A DNA stretch of 55,305 nucleotides from Lebetimonas natsushimae (GTDB taxonomy: Bacteria; Campylobacterota; Campylobacteria; Campylobacterales; Nautiliaceae): the NCBI RefSeq assembly GCF_002335445.1, contig NZ_BDME01000006.1, positions 155,528-210,832 of the forward strand, given 5' to 3'. The stretch's first letter is position 1; each line of letters begins with the position of its first letter. Under the pieces are notes generated by a model. It was not told where the DNA came from and ran no database searches. It saw nothing but the letters and a program-made list of their open reading frames with translations. Both the position numbers and the translations under genes were made by a program. Below, in pieces: positions 1 through 8,888 of this stretch.

Positions 1-1
1 G

Positions 2-1438
2 GAGACGATCAGATGGATAGAAAGAATGGGTGCAGTTTTCAGCAGAAGAGAAGATGGAAGAATTGCCCAGAGGCCTTTTGGTGGGCAGAGTAAACCAAGG
101 GCATGTTTCGCAAAAGACAGAACAGGGCTTACTCTTCTTCAGACAATTTATGAGCAGTGTGTAAGAGAAGATATTTTAATGCTTGATGAATGGTATGTTA
201 GTGATATTTTGTATGAAAATGGTAAAGCTTACGGAGTTGTCGCTTTTAATATCAGGGATTTGAGTTTTGCCATTTTTAATGCAAAAGCCGTTATGTTTGC
301 AACAGGAGGATATGCAAGGGCATTTAAAATAAATTCGAACGCGCATGCAAATACAGGGGACGGGCTTTCTATTTTCGCAAGAAAAGGCCTCCCGCTTGAG
401 GATATGGAGTTTGTCCAATTCCATCCCACAGGACTTGCAGGAAGTGGTATTTTAATGAGTGAGGCCGCAAGGGGTGAGGGCGGCAGGCTTATAAACGGTC
501 TTGGTGAGAGGTTTATGGAAAAATATGCGCCTGAAAAAATGGAACTAGCCCCTAGGGATGTGGTAAGCAGGGCTATTATGAAAGAGATTATTGAAGGCAG
601 GGGTGCAAAAGAAGACCCGTTTGCAGTATATCTTGATTTAACACATTTAGGTGAAAAGAAAATACAAGAAAGGCTCCCGGAACTAAGAGATTTAGCCTTG
701 ACATTTTTAGGCAGGGATATGGTAAAAGAGCCTATTTTGATTTCTGCAACTGCCCATTATTCTATGGGGGGGATTCCTGTTGATACAAACGGACATGTAA
801 AAAAATCAACCGACGAATTAACAGAGGGACTGTATGCGGCAGGTGAATGCGCGTGTGTGAGCGTTCACGGAGCTAACAGGCTGGGGGCTAATTCTTTGCT
901 TGAAGCTCTCTTTTTTGGAAGATGGGTTGGAAATAAGATTGCTGAAGATTTAAAAGATATTACATTTAAAGATGCAAAAACAAGTGATGCTGAAATGGCA
1001 ATAAGAGAAGTTGATTTTCTTTTGAAGAATAACGGAGATGAAAGAACATCTAAAATAAGGGAAGAATTACAAGAACTTATGACTACAAAAGTAGGTGTTT
1101 TCAGGGATGAAAAAAATCTGCTTGCGGCAAAAGAAAAAATAAAAGAATTAAGAAACAGATATAAAAATATAAAACTTGACGATAAATCAAAATCTTATAA
1201 TACCGACTTACAGGAAGCAATAGAACTTGGTCATATGCTGGATTACGCACTCTTTATTACTGCAGGCGCAGTTGAAAGAAAAGAAAGCAGGGGTGCGCAT
1301 TACAGGGAAGATTATCCAAAAAGGGATGATGAGAATTTCTTAAAACATACATTCGGATATTTGGAAAATGATGATATAAAAATTGAATATGCACCTGTAA
1401 AAATAACAAAATTTGAACCTCAAGAGAGAAAATATTAA
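2..1438 (+). CDS. sdhA: Succinate dehydrogenase/fumarate reductase flavoprotein subunit (partial, 5' end missing)
   Basis: This is the FAD-containing catalytic subunit that interconverts succinate and fumarate. The frame is open from base 2, so the N-terminus lies upstream of the window. About 478 residues are visible, and the family is usually near 600. Visible family motifs are QFHPTG, RGEGG, the substrate-binding AHYSMGG and, near the C-terminal half, HGANRLGANSLLEA. It is followed by an iron-sulfur subunit and a CCG-domain subunit, which is the SdhABE/MfrABE arrangement of Campylobacterota rather than the FrdCAB type. In Campylobacter the MfrA protein carries a Tat signal and works on the periplasmic side. 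That cannot be checked here because the start is outside the window. The direction of the reaction in this organism is inference. Confidence 0.93.
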   Translation, partial: ETIRWIERMGAVFSRREDGRIAQRPFGGQSKPRACFAKDRTGLTLLQTIYEQCVREDILMLDEWYVSDILYENGKAYGVVAFNIRDLSFAIFNAKAVMFATGGYARAFKINSNAHANTGDGLSIFARKGLPLEDMEFVQFHPTGLAGSGILMSEAARGEGGRLINGLGERFMEKYAPEKMELAPRDVVSRAIMKEIIEGRGAKEDPFAVYLDLTHLGEKKIQERLPELRDLALTFLGRDMVKEPILISATAHYSMGGIPVDTNGHVKKSTDELTEGLYAAGECACVSVHGANRLGANSLLEALFFGRWVGNKIAEDLKDITFKDAKTSDAEMAIREVDFLLKNNGDERTSKIREELQELMTTKVGVFRDEKNLLAAKEKIKELRNRYKNIKLDDKSKSYNTDLQEAIELGHMLDYALFITAGAVERKESRGAHYREDYPKRDDENFLKHTFGYLENDDIKIEYAPVKITKFEPQERKY

Positions 1439-1449
1439 AAGGGTTAGTG

Positions 1450-2418
1450 ATGGATGTTACTTTAAAAGTTTACAGATTTAATCCCAATGAAGATGAAAAA
1501 CCCCATTATGAAAAATATACACTTATTTTAAGAGATGATGCGGTTTTACTTGATGCGTTGAATGAAATAAAATGGAAATTTGACGGTAGTCTTAGTTACA
1601 GAAGAAGCTGCAGACACGGGATTTGCGGAAGTTGTGCCGTTAAACTTAACGGAAAAAATGTTCTGGCATGTAAAACTCCTCTTAAAAAGGCAATTGAAGA
1701 TTTCGGAGATGTTTTAATAGTTGAGCCTTTAAGTAAAAACAAAGAAAAAATTATAAAAGATTTGGTAATTGATAAAAAAGATTTCTGGGATAAAAATAAA
1801 AAAGTAAAACCATATCTAATAGCAAATATAGACGAACATCCCGAAAAAGAGAATTTGATTAAACCAGAAGAAGTTGAAAAATTAGAAGATGCAGATTATT
1901 GTATTGCATGCGGATGCTGTTATTATGCCTGTGAAAGTATAAGGGCTAATAAAGATTTTTTAGGACCTCAGGCTCTTGCTAAAACATACAGATTTACAGC
2001 AGATGGTAGAGATGAGGCTAAAAAAGAGAGGCTTGAATTTGTAGATAAACTTGGAATCGGAGTATGGGACTGTGTAAAATGCCAGGCCTGTATAGAGGTT
2101 TGTCCGAAGGGAGTAGATCCGTTTACAAAAATTACACATTTACATAATCAGATTTTTGAAGAAGGGGTGGCTAAGAAAAATGTGGCAACTAAGCATGCAG
2201 AAGGATTTGTGCATTCTATTAAAAAACACGGAATTTTGGATGAGGGAATGCTTGTATTGTATTCTGAAGGGGTTAATGTTGCAAGACATTTGCCTGAGGC
2301 TATGGAAATGCTTAAAAAAGGAAAAATAAAATTCCCTTGGAATATGCCAAAATCTGAAGGTGTGGAAGAAATTAAAAAATTAGTTGAAATATCACAAACA
2401 CATGAGTTAAAGGGTTAA
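1450..2418 (+). CDS. sdhB: Succinate dehydrogenase/fumarate reductase iron-sulfur subunit
   Basis: This is the electron-transfer subunit linking the flavoprotein to the quinone-side subunit. Residues C54, C59, C62 and C74 form the plant-type [2Fe-2S] site (SCRHGICGSC, then LACKT). A first cysteine cluster lies at C151, C154, C157 and C161, and a second at C208, C211, C214 and C218, as expected for the [3Fe-4S]/[4Fe-4S] domain. At 322 residues it is longer than classical SdhB (about 240) and carries a C-terminal extension of roughly 90 residues, typical of the SdhABE type. A GTG three bases upstream is possible, but ATG at 1450 has the better spacing to AAGGG. The gene lies 11 bases after sdhA and 1 base before sdhE, so the three are one transcript. 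Confidence 0.93.
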   Translation: MDVTLKVYRFNPNEDEKPHYEKYTLILRDDAVLLDALNEIKWKFDGSLSYRRSCRHGICGSCAVKLNGKNVLACKTPLKKAIEDFGDVLIVEPLSKNKEKIIKDLVIDKKDFWDKNKKVKPYLIANIDEHPEKENLIKPEEVEKLEDADYCIACGCCYYACESIRANKDFLGPQALAKTYRFTADGRDEAKKERLEFVDKLGIGVWDCVKCQACIEVCPKGVDPFTKITHLHNQIFEEGVAKKNVATKHAEGFVHSIKKHGILDEGMLVLYSEGVNVARHLPEAMEMLKKGKIKFPWNMPKSEGVEEIKKLVEISQTHELKG

Positions 2419-2419
2419 T

Positions 2420-3283
2420 ATGAAATATGCACTTTATACAGGATGTACCGCAAAAGAATCAACACCGGAACTTTTAAAATCAACTCTTTTAGTAGCTAAA
2501 ACTTTGGGTATTGAAATAGAAATTTTAAATGAGGCAAGCTGTTGCGGGGCTGGGCATCTGCAGGATTTTGATGAATTTTTATCACTCGTTTTGAATGCAA
2601 GGAATATCTGTCTTGCCGAAAAAAGAGGTCTTAAAATGGTGACTCTTTGCAATACCTGTCAGTTAATGCTTGAAAACACCAAAAGAAAACTTGATAGTGA
2701 TGAAAAACTTAAAGAAAAAGTTAATGAAAAATTAGGAGAACTTGGTTATAAATATGTAGGAAATACCAAAATTCAGCATTTTTTATATGCTATTTTGGAA
2801 GATGTTGGATTTGAGGAAATTTCAAAACATATAAAAAGACCTCTTAATATGAAAATTGCCCCTTTTTACGGATGTCATATAATAAGACCTTCAAAAACGC
2901 ATGACGGGGATAATTTAAATGAAAATCCTTATAAACCGAATGCAATAGAAAATCTTATAAAAGTATTAATGGGAGAGAGTGTTGATTATTCCACAAAGCT
3001 AAAATGCTGCGGTTTTCATGTTGATTTGCAAAACACGCCTGTCAGTGAAAAACTAACTTCCAATATTCTTGAAGATGCTACTAAAGCAGGTGCTGAAGCT
3101 ATAGTTACTCCATGCCCTTTGTGTCATCTTAACCTTGATGTAAAACAAAGGGCCATTGCAAAAAGAGAAAATAAAGATTTTAATATCCCAGTTTTGCATT
3201 TGCCTGAGATGTTAGCTCTTGCATTTGGATATTCGGCAGAAGAGATTGGCCTAAATCATCACGTAGTTGATGTAAAATTTTAG
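2420..3283 (+). CDS. sdhE: CCG-domain subunit of SdhABE/MfrABE complex (HdrB-like)
   Basis: This 287-residue protein has two cysteine-rich CCG domains of the heterodisulfide reductase B type. The first contains SCCGAGH and CNTCQ. The second contains YGCH, KCCGFH and CPLCH. In SdhABE/MfrABE enzymes this subunit replaces the membrane cytochrome b anchor and is thought to bind an unusual Fe-S centre and contact methylmenaquinol. No membrane-spanning segment is visible. It starts 1 base after the sdhB stop with AAGGG in front. The name sdhE should not be confused with the unrelated flavinylation factor of that name. A free-standing HdrB paralogue is the alternative, but the gene order argues against it. 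Confidence 0.9.
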   Translation: MKYALYTGCTAKESTPELLKSTLLVAKTLGIEIEILNEASCCGAGHLQDFDEFLSLVLNARNICLAEKRGLKMVTLCNTCQLMLENTKRKLDSDEKLKEKVNEKLGELGYKYVGNTKIQHFLYAILEDVGFEEISKHIKRPLNMKIAPFYGCHIIRPSKTHDGDNLNENPYKPNAIENLIKVLMGESVDYSTKLKCCGFHVDLQNTPVSEKLTSNILEDATKAGAEAIVTPCPLCHLNLDVKQRAIAKRENKDFNIPVLHLPEMLALAFGYSAEEIGLNHHVVDVKF

Positions 3284-3302
3284 GGCTTTTGCCTTATTTT
3301 TT
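3282..3302 (+). terminator. Possible weak terminator after sdhE
   Basis: Directly at the sdhE stop there is a five-pair hairpin (AGGGC, loop TTTT, GCCTT, one G-U pair) followed by a run of T residues. It sits between two convergent genes. The stem is short, so this is only a candidate. Confidence 0.35.
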
Positions 3303-3749
3303 ATCTTTACACAATTCTTTATTAATTTTAAATATTTCTTTTACTTTTGCTAAATCTTTTTCTTTTGAATATATATATTTTAACATCATTTTTTCGCATT
3401 TATTGTTTAAATCTATTTCAAACTGTTTAAAGTATTCTTTGTAATCATTCAGCTTTTTTTTAGCTGAATAATAATAAATAAAATGTGAAAGTGATAATAA
3501 AAATACTGCCAGAAAAAATAAAATTATTGAAAAAATTTTTTTATCAATTCCGTAAGGCAATGCCTGATATGCCGCAATTATTAGCATTGCGAGTGAAAAA
3601 ATCACAGCACCTATATAATAATTTTTTTGGGATGTTATAATGAAAAGATAGTTGTCAAGATTTTTTTCAATTTTTGCGGCTTTATATAAGTTGTAAAAAC
3701 TCATAAATACAATAACTACACTTGTAAGAATCAATAAATCATAAAACAT
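3294..3749 (-). CDS. Small membrane protein of unknown function
   Basis: I do not recognise a family. The 151-residue protein has about three hydrophobic segments (residues 3-20, 46-64 and 74-93), followed by a charged, lysine-rich cytoplasmic-type tail of about 55 residues. Its start overlaps the end of the response-regulator gene by 11 bases, so it is the last gene of the aspS operon and probably translated by coupling. The overlap suggests a role connected with the regulator, but nothing in the sequence shows it. Confidence 0.7.
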   Translation of the reverse strand: MFYDLLILTSVVIVFMSFYNLYKAAKIEKNLDNYLFIITSQKNYYIGAVIFSLAMLIIAAYQALPYGIDKKIFSIILFFLAVFLLSLSHFIYYYSAKKKLNDYKEYFKQFEIDLNNKCEKMMLKYIYSKEKDLAKVKEIFKINKELCKDKK

Positions 3750-4407
3750 CTGCTTCCTTAAATTCTATTTTATAGTAACTGTCTGAAAATGGTGCGGCTT
3801 TAATTAAAAATTTTTTATTGCTAATTGTTTCTGTTTTTTCTTTGCTAAAATCAAATTCAATATTGTATTTTTCTTCAAATTCTTCTAAATTATCAATTTC
3901 ACTAAAAATATTTTTAAAAATTTGATTAGATATAATAATTTGATTGTTTTTTGAAATACATACAGGGTAATTTTTTTCTTCAATCAGGTTTTTTAATATA
4001 ATTAAATACTCCTGTGATTTTTTTCTCTCAATAATAATATTCGCAAACTTTTTTAATGTTTTAAATAGGCTTTCTTTAAATACTGGCTTTGTAAGATAAC
4101 CGTCTATTCCTATATCAATGGCTTTTTTCATATAATCCATGTCAGAAAAAGCTGTAATAACCAAAATAATCTGTTCTTTGTTTTCTTTTTTTATAATCGA
4201 GGCAAGATCAAGCCCTGAGAGTTTTGGCATTTTTATATCTGTAATTACCAAATCAATGTTATGTTTTTTATAAATTTCAAGTGCTTCATATGAGTCTTTT
4301 GCTGTATAAAAATTTTTAAAAAGATTTTCCACTAGTAATGTAAAGGCATCTCTAACTAATTCGTCATCTTCTACAAATAAAACATTTAACTGTTTGAGCT
4401 CTTGCAT
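3739..4407 (-). CDS. Response regulator, receiver domain plus non-DNA-binding C-terminal domain
   Basis: Residues 1-120 form a CheY-like receiver domain. The acidic pair is D14/D15, the phospho-acceptor is D57 in TDIKMP, T85 is the switch residue and K107 lies in LTKP. The remaining 100 residues lack a recognisable helix-turn-helix. They begin with a helix that could be a coiled-coil signalling linker, then a compact alpha/beta stretch that resembles a PAS-type fold (inference). Output is therefore likely protein-protein or c-di-GMP related rather than direct DNA binding. No histidine kinase is adjacent. The gene overlaps the CinA-like gene upstream by 22 bases and the membrane protein gene downstream by 11. 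Confidence 0.85.
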   Translation of the reverse strand: MQELKQLNVLFVEDDELVRDAFTLLVENLFKNFYTAKDSYEALEIYKKHNIDLVITDIKMPKLSGLDLASIIKKENKEQIILVITAFSDMDYMKKAIDIGIDGYLTKPVFKESLFKTLKKFANIIIERKKSQEYLIILKNLIEEKNYPVCISKNNQIIISNQIFKNIFSEIDNLEEFEEKYNIEFDFSKEKTETISNKKFLIKAAPFSDSYYKIEFKEADVL

Positions 4408-5117
4408 TCTTCAAACTTTATGTTTTTCTTTTCAAGTTCATTTTTAAACCATTCATAAATTTCTTTTGCTTTTTCCCCGGCAAAAGATATTTCGCTTGTA
4501 TAATCCAGTTTTGGAAGAGTTGAAAACTCTACATACTCAGGAATTTTATTCATAATATCAAGCATCTCCGATTCTTTTGCATAAGCTATTAAGCTATAAC
4601 GCTCTTTTTTCTTAATAGGAGGAAAAAATTTATCAAGTGCTTCAACAGTCATAGGATGCGACATTTGTGGAAATCCCGGCATAAAAAAGTATCTATTATC
4701 AATATAAAATCCCGGAAAACCGTTTATTGGATTATTCCAAAGAGGCTTTGCATTTTTTGGCCAGTAAGCTAGGGGATATTTTTTTGAATTGTCTTCATGA
4801 GGGAATTTTTCATCGATTTTTTTTATAAAATCTCTGTTGTAGTCCATCTCTTTATCGGTAAAGACTGCTGCTGCCAATTCCCTTGTATAATCATCAGGAG
4901 TTGCTCCGATTCCTCCGTAGCAGAAAAGAAAAGAATCAGGAGTGTTTTTTATGAGATAAAATATATCTTTCATTAAGTTTGGGTCATCTTTTATAATAAA
5001 AGAGGCATTAAGTTCATAGCCTCTTTTTAAAAGTTCGTCTCTTAAAAATTTAAAATGTTTATCTTCTCTTCTGCCGTTTAATATTTCTGTACCGATAATA
5101 ACCTGAAAAATGTTCAT
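4386..5117 (-). CDS. CinA-like protein with molybdopterin-binding (MoCF) domain
   Basis: The 243-residue protein begins with the MoCF/MoaB-type fold found at the N-terminus of CinA (IGTEILNG at residues 8-15, and GGIGATPDD near residue 70). The C-terminal nicotinamide-nucleotide amidase domain of CinA is absent, so it corresponds to the short CinA-N-only proteins. These are predicted nucleotide or pyrophosphate hydrolases; a molybdenum cofactor role is possible but unproved. ATG overlaps the adk stop (TAATG), and the 3' end overlaps the response regulator, so all are co-transcribed. A CinA-N phosphatase of the COG1058 type is the best description. Confidence 0.8.
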   Translation of the reverse strand: MNIFQVIIGTEILNGRREDKHFKFLRDELLKRGYELNASFIIKDDPNLMKDIFYLIKNTPDSFLFCYGGIGATPDDYTRELAAAVFTDKEMDYNRDFIKKIDEKFPHEDNSKKYPLAYWPKNAKPLWNNPINGFPGFYIDNRYFFMPGFPQMSHPMTVEALDKFFPPIKKKERYSLIAYAKESEMLDIMNKIPEYVEFSTLPKLDYTSEISFAGEKAKEIYEWFKNELEKKNIKFEECKSSNS

Positions 5118-5695
5118 TAAATTCCTGCTTTTTCTTTTATTACTTTTTCCATTTCATCAACAATTTCCTCAATTGTTCTCTCGCCGTTTATTTTAATAAG
5201 TTTACCTTGTTTTTCGTAAAAGTCTTCTATATCTTTAAGAGGTTCTAGGAATACTTTCATTCTATTGTTAAATACTTCAATATTATCATCTGCACCTCTT
5301 GCTCTTCCTAAGACTCTGTCTCTTGCAACATCTTCACTGACTTCCACTTCAATAACTGCCACTAAATCAATATCTTTGGTTGTTTTTAGCATTTCATCAA
5401 GCGCTTTCATCTGTTCTACGCTTCTTGGAAAACCGTCTATTAAAACAATGTCTTTGTCAGCTTTTTCAATGGCGTTTTTAATAGTATTAATTACTATATC
5501 AAGCGGCACTAAATTTCCATTATCAATATAACTTTTGATTTTTTGACCAAGTTCGCTTCCGCTTGCAACTTCAGCCCTTAGTAAATCTCCTGTTGAATAA
5601 TGAACAATTTTATCCTGATTTCTCTCAGCTATAAGCTCTGCGTCTGTTGTTTTACCGCTTCCCGGTGCTCCAATTATTAAAAACAGTTTTTTCAT
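5117..5695 (-). CDS. adk: Adenylate kinase
   Basis: Adenylate kinase interconverts ATP plus AMP and two ADP. The P-loop GAPGSGKT is at residues 8-15. The AMP-binding stretch [10 protein letters not shown] and the DGFPRS motif follow. The 192-residue length and the absence of a four-cysteine LID insert fit the short form seen in Campylobacterota. GGAGT stands before the ATG. It lies 31 bases after the feoA-like gene, in the aspS-feoA-adk order. Confidence 0.95.
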   Translation of the reverse strand: MKKLFLIIGAPGSGKTTDAELIAERNQDKIVHYSTGDLLRAEVASGSELGQKIKSYIDNGNLVPLDIVINTIKNAIEKADKDIVLIDGFPRSVEQMKALDEMLKTTKDIDLVAVIEVEVSEDVARDRVLGRARGADDNIEVFNNRMKVFLEPLKDIEDFYEKQGKLIKINGERTIEEIVDEMEKVIKEKAGI

Positions 5696-5726
5696 TTTTA
5701 CTCCTTTTTTTATTTATTTGATTGTT

Positions 5727-5975
5727 TTACCATTTTAATGCAGGACATTCAAATTTTTTAACATAAATTTTTTTACTCATTCCTCTACCGATTGCAATTT
5801 TTCTTCCTTCTATGTCTATTTCAACCGGGCCAAAAAGGGATTTATTGATAATTTGTCCCATCTGGCCTTTATGAATACCCAAATCCTGCAGTCTGTATTT
5901 AAAATTGCCGCATGAATGGTCAAAATCTATAATTTTAAAAACTTCCCCGTTTTTAAGTTCGCTTAATTTAGTCAT
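5727..5975 (-). CDS. FeoA-domain protein
   Basis: This is an 82-residue stand-alone FeoA domain with an SH3-like fold. Typical features are the leading LSELKNGE, the central [11 protein letters not shown] and the C-terminal [16 protein letters not shown]. FeoA modulates the ferrous iron transporter FeoB, but no feoB is in the window. The start overlaps the aspS stop by 8 bases. Such orphan FeoA proteins may help transport elsewhere or have another small-domain function. Confidence 0.85.
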   Translation of the reverse strand: MTKLSELKNGEVFKIIDFDHSCGNFKYRLQDLGIHKGQMGQIINKSLFGPVEIDIEGRKIAIGRGMSKKIYVKKFECPALKW

Positions 5976-7728
5976 TTCTCGGTTTGTTTATTCTTATGTG
6001 CAGTTCTTTTAACTGACTTGTTTCAACTTCACTTGGCGCTTCTGTAAGAAGACACTGTGCTTTCTGAGTTTTAGGAAACGCTATTACGTCTCTTATGTTG
6101 TCTGTATGTCTCATTAGCATTATAACCCTGTCAAGCCCAAGTGCAAAACCACCGTGAGGAGGTGCCCCAAATTTTAGGGCATCAAGTAAGAATCCAAATT
6201 TTTCCCTTGCTTCAATTTCATTGATTCCAAGAAGTTTAAATACTTTCTTTTGAATTTCTTCTTTATGGATACGGATACTTCCGCCGCCGATTTCATATCC
6301 GTTTAGAACCAAATCGTAAGCCACTGATTTTATATTTTCAAAATTTTCTTCATCCCAAGTTTCCATATTTGGCATTGTAAACGGATGATGCAGTGGGGTA
6401 GGGTTTCCGTTTTCATCTTTTTCAAACATAGGAAAATCCACAACCCATACAAATTTGTAATCTTTTTCGTTATATAAATTCATTTCTTTTGCAATTTTTG
6501 CTCTTAGTCTTCCCATATAATCAAGAACCGTTTTTTTATCTCCTGCACCAAAGAAAATAATATCACCAACTTCTGGTTTAAGTTTATTAATTAAACTATT
6601 AAGAGATTTTTCACTCATAAATTTAAGAATTGGTCCCTTAAGTCCTTCTTCTTTTACCTGAATATAAGCAAGTCCTGCCGCTCCGAATTTTCTGACAAAA
6701 TTTTCAAGTTCTTTTAGTTTTTTTCTTGAATAGAAATTATCTCCACCCGGAACTTTTAAAGCTTTAAATCTGTTTTTAACTTTATCTTTTGCAATATTGC
6801 TAAATATTTCATTATTTGAATCCACAAATTCATCAATTACATCTACCATTGCCAAATCATATCTTAAATCAGGTTTATCACTTCCGTATTTTTCCATTGC
6901 TTCATTATATGTTATTCTTTCAATCGGTAAGTTTACATCAATTCCGGCTACCGCAAAAGCCTCTTTTATCATACCTTCAATTGTATTAATTACATTATCC
7001 TGAGTTACAAAGCTCATCTCAACATCAACCTGAGTAAATTCCGGCTGTCTGTCAGCCCTTAGGTCTTCATCTCTGAAACATTTTGCAATTTGGTAATATT
7101 TGTCAAATCCGGCCACCATTAAAATCTGTTTGAAAAGCTGAGGGGATTGAGGAAGGGCATAAAATTTGCCTGGGTGAACTCTGCTTGGTACCAAATAATC
7201 TCTTGCACCCTCAGGTGTGGATTTAGTAAGAATCGGAGTTTCCACATCAATAAATCCTACTTTGTCAAAATAATCCCTAATCGCCTTTGTAACTTTACTT
7301 CTTAAAATAAAAGTTTCAAGATTGTCAGGGTCTCTTAAATCTAAATATCTATATTTTAGTCTTAATTCTTCATTTACACTTTTGTCTCCGATTTGAAAAG
7401 GCAAAACTTCACAGGTGTTTTCAATTTCAAGTGTCTCTGCCACAACTTCAATTTTACCTGTTTTTAATTTTGGATTTTCAAGTCCTTCGCCTCTAAGTCT
7501 AACTTTTCCTTTAACTTTAATAACATATTCGTCTTTTACTTGTTCAGCAACTTTATGAGCCTCAACGCTGTCGGCAGGGTCTGCTACTATTTGAATAAGT
7601 CCGGTTCTATCTCTAAGGTCTATAAAAATAACTCCCCCGTGGTCCCTGTGGGAATTTACCCATCCGACCAACTCTACTTCTTCTCCAACATTCATTTCAT
7701 TAAGTTCGGCACAGTAGTGACTTCTCAT
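5968..7728 (-). CDS. aspS: Aspartyl-tRNA synthetase
   Basis: This class II synthetase charges tRNA-Asp. The 586-residue bacterial-type protein has an N-terminal OB-fold ([12 protein letters not shown]), the motif 2 region [19 protein letters not shown], the GAD-type insert domain in the middle, and motif 3 GGFALGLDR near the end. In Campylobacterota this enzyme is generally non-discriminating and also makes Asp-tRNA-Asn for GatCAB; I infer the same here. It leads the minus-strand operon. An extended -10 at 7750-7758 and AAAGGAAATTA before the ATG support the start. Confidence 0.96.
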   Translation of the reverse strand: MRSHYCAELNEMNVGEEVELVGWVNSHRDHGGVIFIDLRDRTGLIQIVADPADSVEAHKVAEQVKDEYVIKVKGKVRLRGEGLENPKLKTGKIEVVAETLEIENTCEVLPFQIGDKSVNEELRLKYRYLDLRDPDNLETFILRSKVTKAIRDYFDKVGFIDVETPILTKSTPEGARDYLVPSRVHPGKFYALPQSPQLFKQILMVAGFDKYYQIAKCFRDEDLRADRQPEFTQVDVEMSFVTQDNVINTIEGMIKEAFAVAGIDVNLPIERITYNEAMEKYGSDKPDLRYDLAMVDVIDEFVDSNNEIFSNIAKDKVKNRFKALKVPGGDNFYSRKKLKELENFVRKFGAAGLAYIQVKEEGLKGPILKFMSEKSLNSLINKLKPEVGDIIFFGAGDKKTVLDYMGRLRAKIAKEMNLYNEKDYKFVWVVDFPMFEKDENGNPTPLHHPFTMPNMETWDEENFENIKSVAYDLVLNGYEIGGGSIRIHKEEIQKKVFKLLGINEIEAREKFGFLLDALKFGAPPHGGFALGLDRVIMLMRHTDNIRDVIAFPKTQKAQCLLTEAPSEVETSQLKELHIRINKPRND

Positions 7729-7749
7729 TAATTTCCTTTTTTAAGCGCA

Positions 7750-7758
7750 ATTATATCA
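7750..7758 (-). promoter_or_regulatory. Extended -10 element of aspS
   Basis: Read on the minus strand this is TGATATAAT, a TG-N-TATAAT extended -10, here within TTTGATATAAT. The expected start of transcription is near 7743, giving a leader of about 15 bases before aspS. Confidence 0.65.
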
Positions 7759-7763
7759 AAATG

Positions 7764-7772
7764 TGATATAAT
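7764..7772 (+). promoter_or_regulatory. Extended -10 element of the mscS-like gene
   Basis: TGATATAAT on the plus strand, five bases from the mirror-image aspS element. Transcription would begin near 7779, almost on the Shine-Dalgarno sequence. Confidence 0.65.
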
Positions 7773-7790
7773 TTTTTGCAAGGAGAGGGA

Positions 7791-8888
7791 ATGAAAGATA
7801 TATATTTTTTAGTTGCTTTTGTTTTATTTAATATTTTGGCAATTTACAGTGTCAAATTTTTAAAATTTTTTATATTTAAACACAGAAAAAATATTTTTTT
7901 CAGACTTTTTTATTCCAGAATAAAAAAAATAGGAATCCCTCTTTTACTTTTAATTGACGGTAATTTTATAATATATTTTATTAACAATGAAAAACAAAAA
8001 GAATTTTATTTTTATTTTAATATATTAGTTTTAGGCTGGCTTTTTTATGAAATTATCAAATATATTATTTATGTAATTATCGCATTAAAACTCTCTCATA
8101 AAGACAAAATAAGAAAAGAAGTTTTTAATCTGGCCATTCATTTTACAAAATTATTTATTGTATTAATAATTTTTATATCAATTCTTTCACATTTAGGAGT
8201 TAATTTCACTGCTATTATTACATCTTTAGGAATAGGCGGTGCAATTATCGGTCTTGCCGCAAAAAGCACATTGGAGAATTTTTTTGATTCAATAAGAATA
8301 ATCAGTGAAGATGCTTTTCATCAGGGGGATTGGATAGAAACTAAAGATTTTGAGGGAATGGTTGCAGATGTCGGGTTTACTTCTACTCAAGTAAGAACTT
8401 TTGATAATGCGTTAATAACAGTACCCAATACGCTTCTTGCCAACAGCTGGATAAAAAATTATTCAAGAAGGGTAATAGGCAGGAGAATAAAATTTCATCT
8501 CAAAATAAAATATACCACAAATACGCCGGAAATTAACAGGGTTATTCAAGAAATTAGGAAAATGTTAGAAAAACATCCGGGAATTGTTACTGATAAAAAA
8601 ATTGAAAACAGGTTTAAAAAAACTATTTTTAAAAATGCACTTTTTTCTATTGAAGATAAATATGGAATAAGAAAAACACTTTTGGTTTATCTGGACGAAT
8701 TTGATGAATATTCAATGAATATTTTGGTTTATGCATATTCAATAAGTGTGGACTGGGAGGAATGGCTAAGGGTAAAACAGGATGTTTATATGAAAATTTT
8801 AAAAATAATTGAAAATTCAAAACTAGAACTAGCTTATCCAACAGAAGAGATTTATATTAATAGGGGAAAGGAATTATGGAAAAATTGA
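7791..8888 (+). CDS. MscS-family mechanosensitive ion channel
   Basis: This is a small-conductance mechanosensitive channel homologue, 365 residues, in the inner membrane. Four to five hydrophobic helices fill residues 1-155. The last is the glycine- and alanine-rich pore helix with SLGIGGAIIGLAAKST, followed by the beta domain (GDWIETKDFEGMV, VPNTLLANSWI) and the C-terminal alpha/beta domain. I chose ATG at 7791, preceded by AAGGAGAGGGA, over the in-frame TTG at 7776, which lies upstream of that ribosome binding site. The end overlaps the CHAD gene by 13 bases. Confidence 0.9.
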   Translation: MKDIYFLVAFVLFNILAIYSVKFLKFFIFKHRKNIFFRLFYSRIKKIGIPLLLLIDGNFIIYFINNEKQKEFYFYFNILVLGWLFYEIIKYIIYVIIALKLSHKDKIRKEVFNLAIHFTKLFIVLIIFISILSHLGVNFTAIITSLGIGGAIIGLAAKSTLENFFDSIRIISEDAFHQGDWIETKDFEGMVADVGFTSTQVRTFDNALITVPNTLLANSWIKNYSRRVIGRRIKFHLKIKYTTNTPEINRVIQEIRKMLEKHPGIVTDKKIENRFKKTIFKNALFSIEDKYGIRKTLLVYLDEFDEYSMNILVYAYSISVDWEEWLRVKQDVYMKILKIIENSKLELAYPTEEIYINRGKELWKN

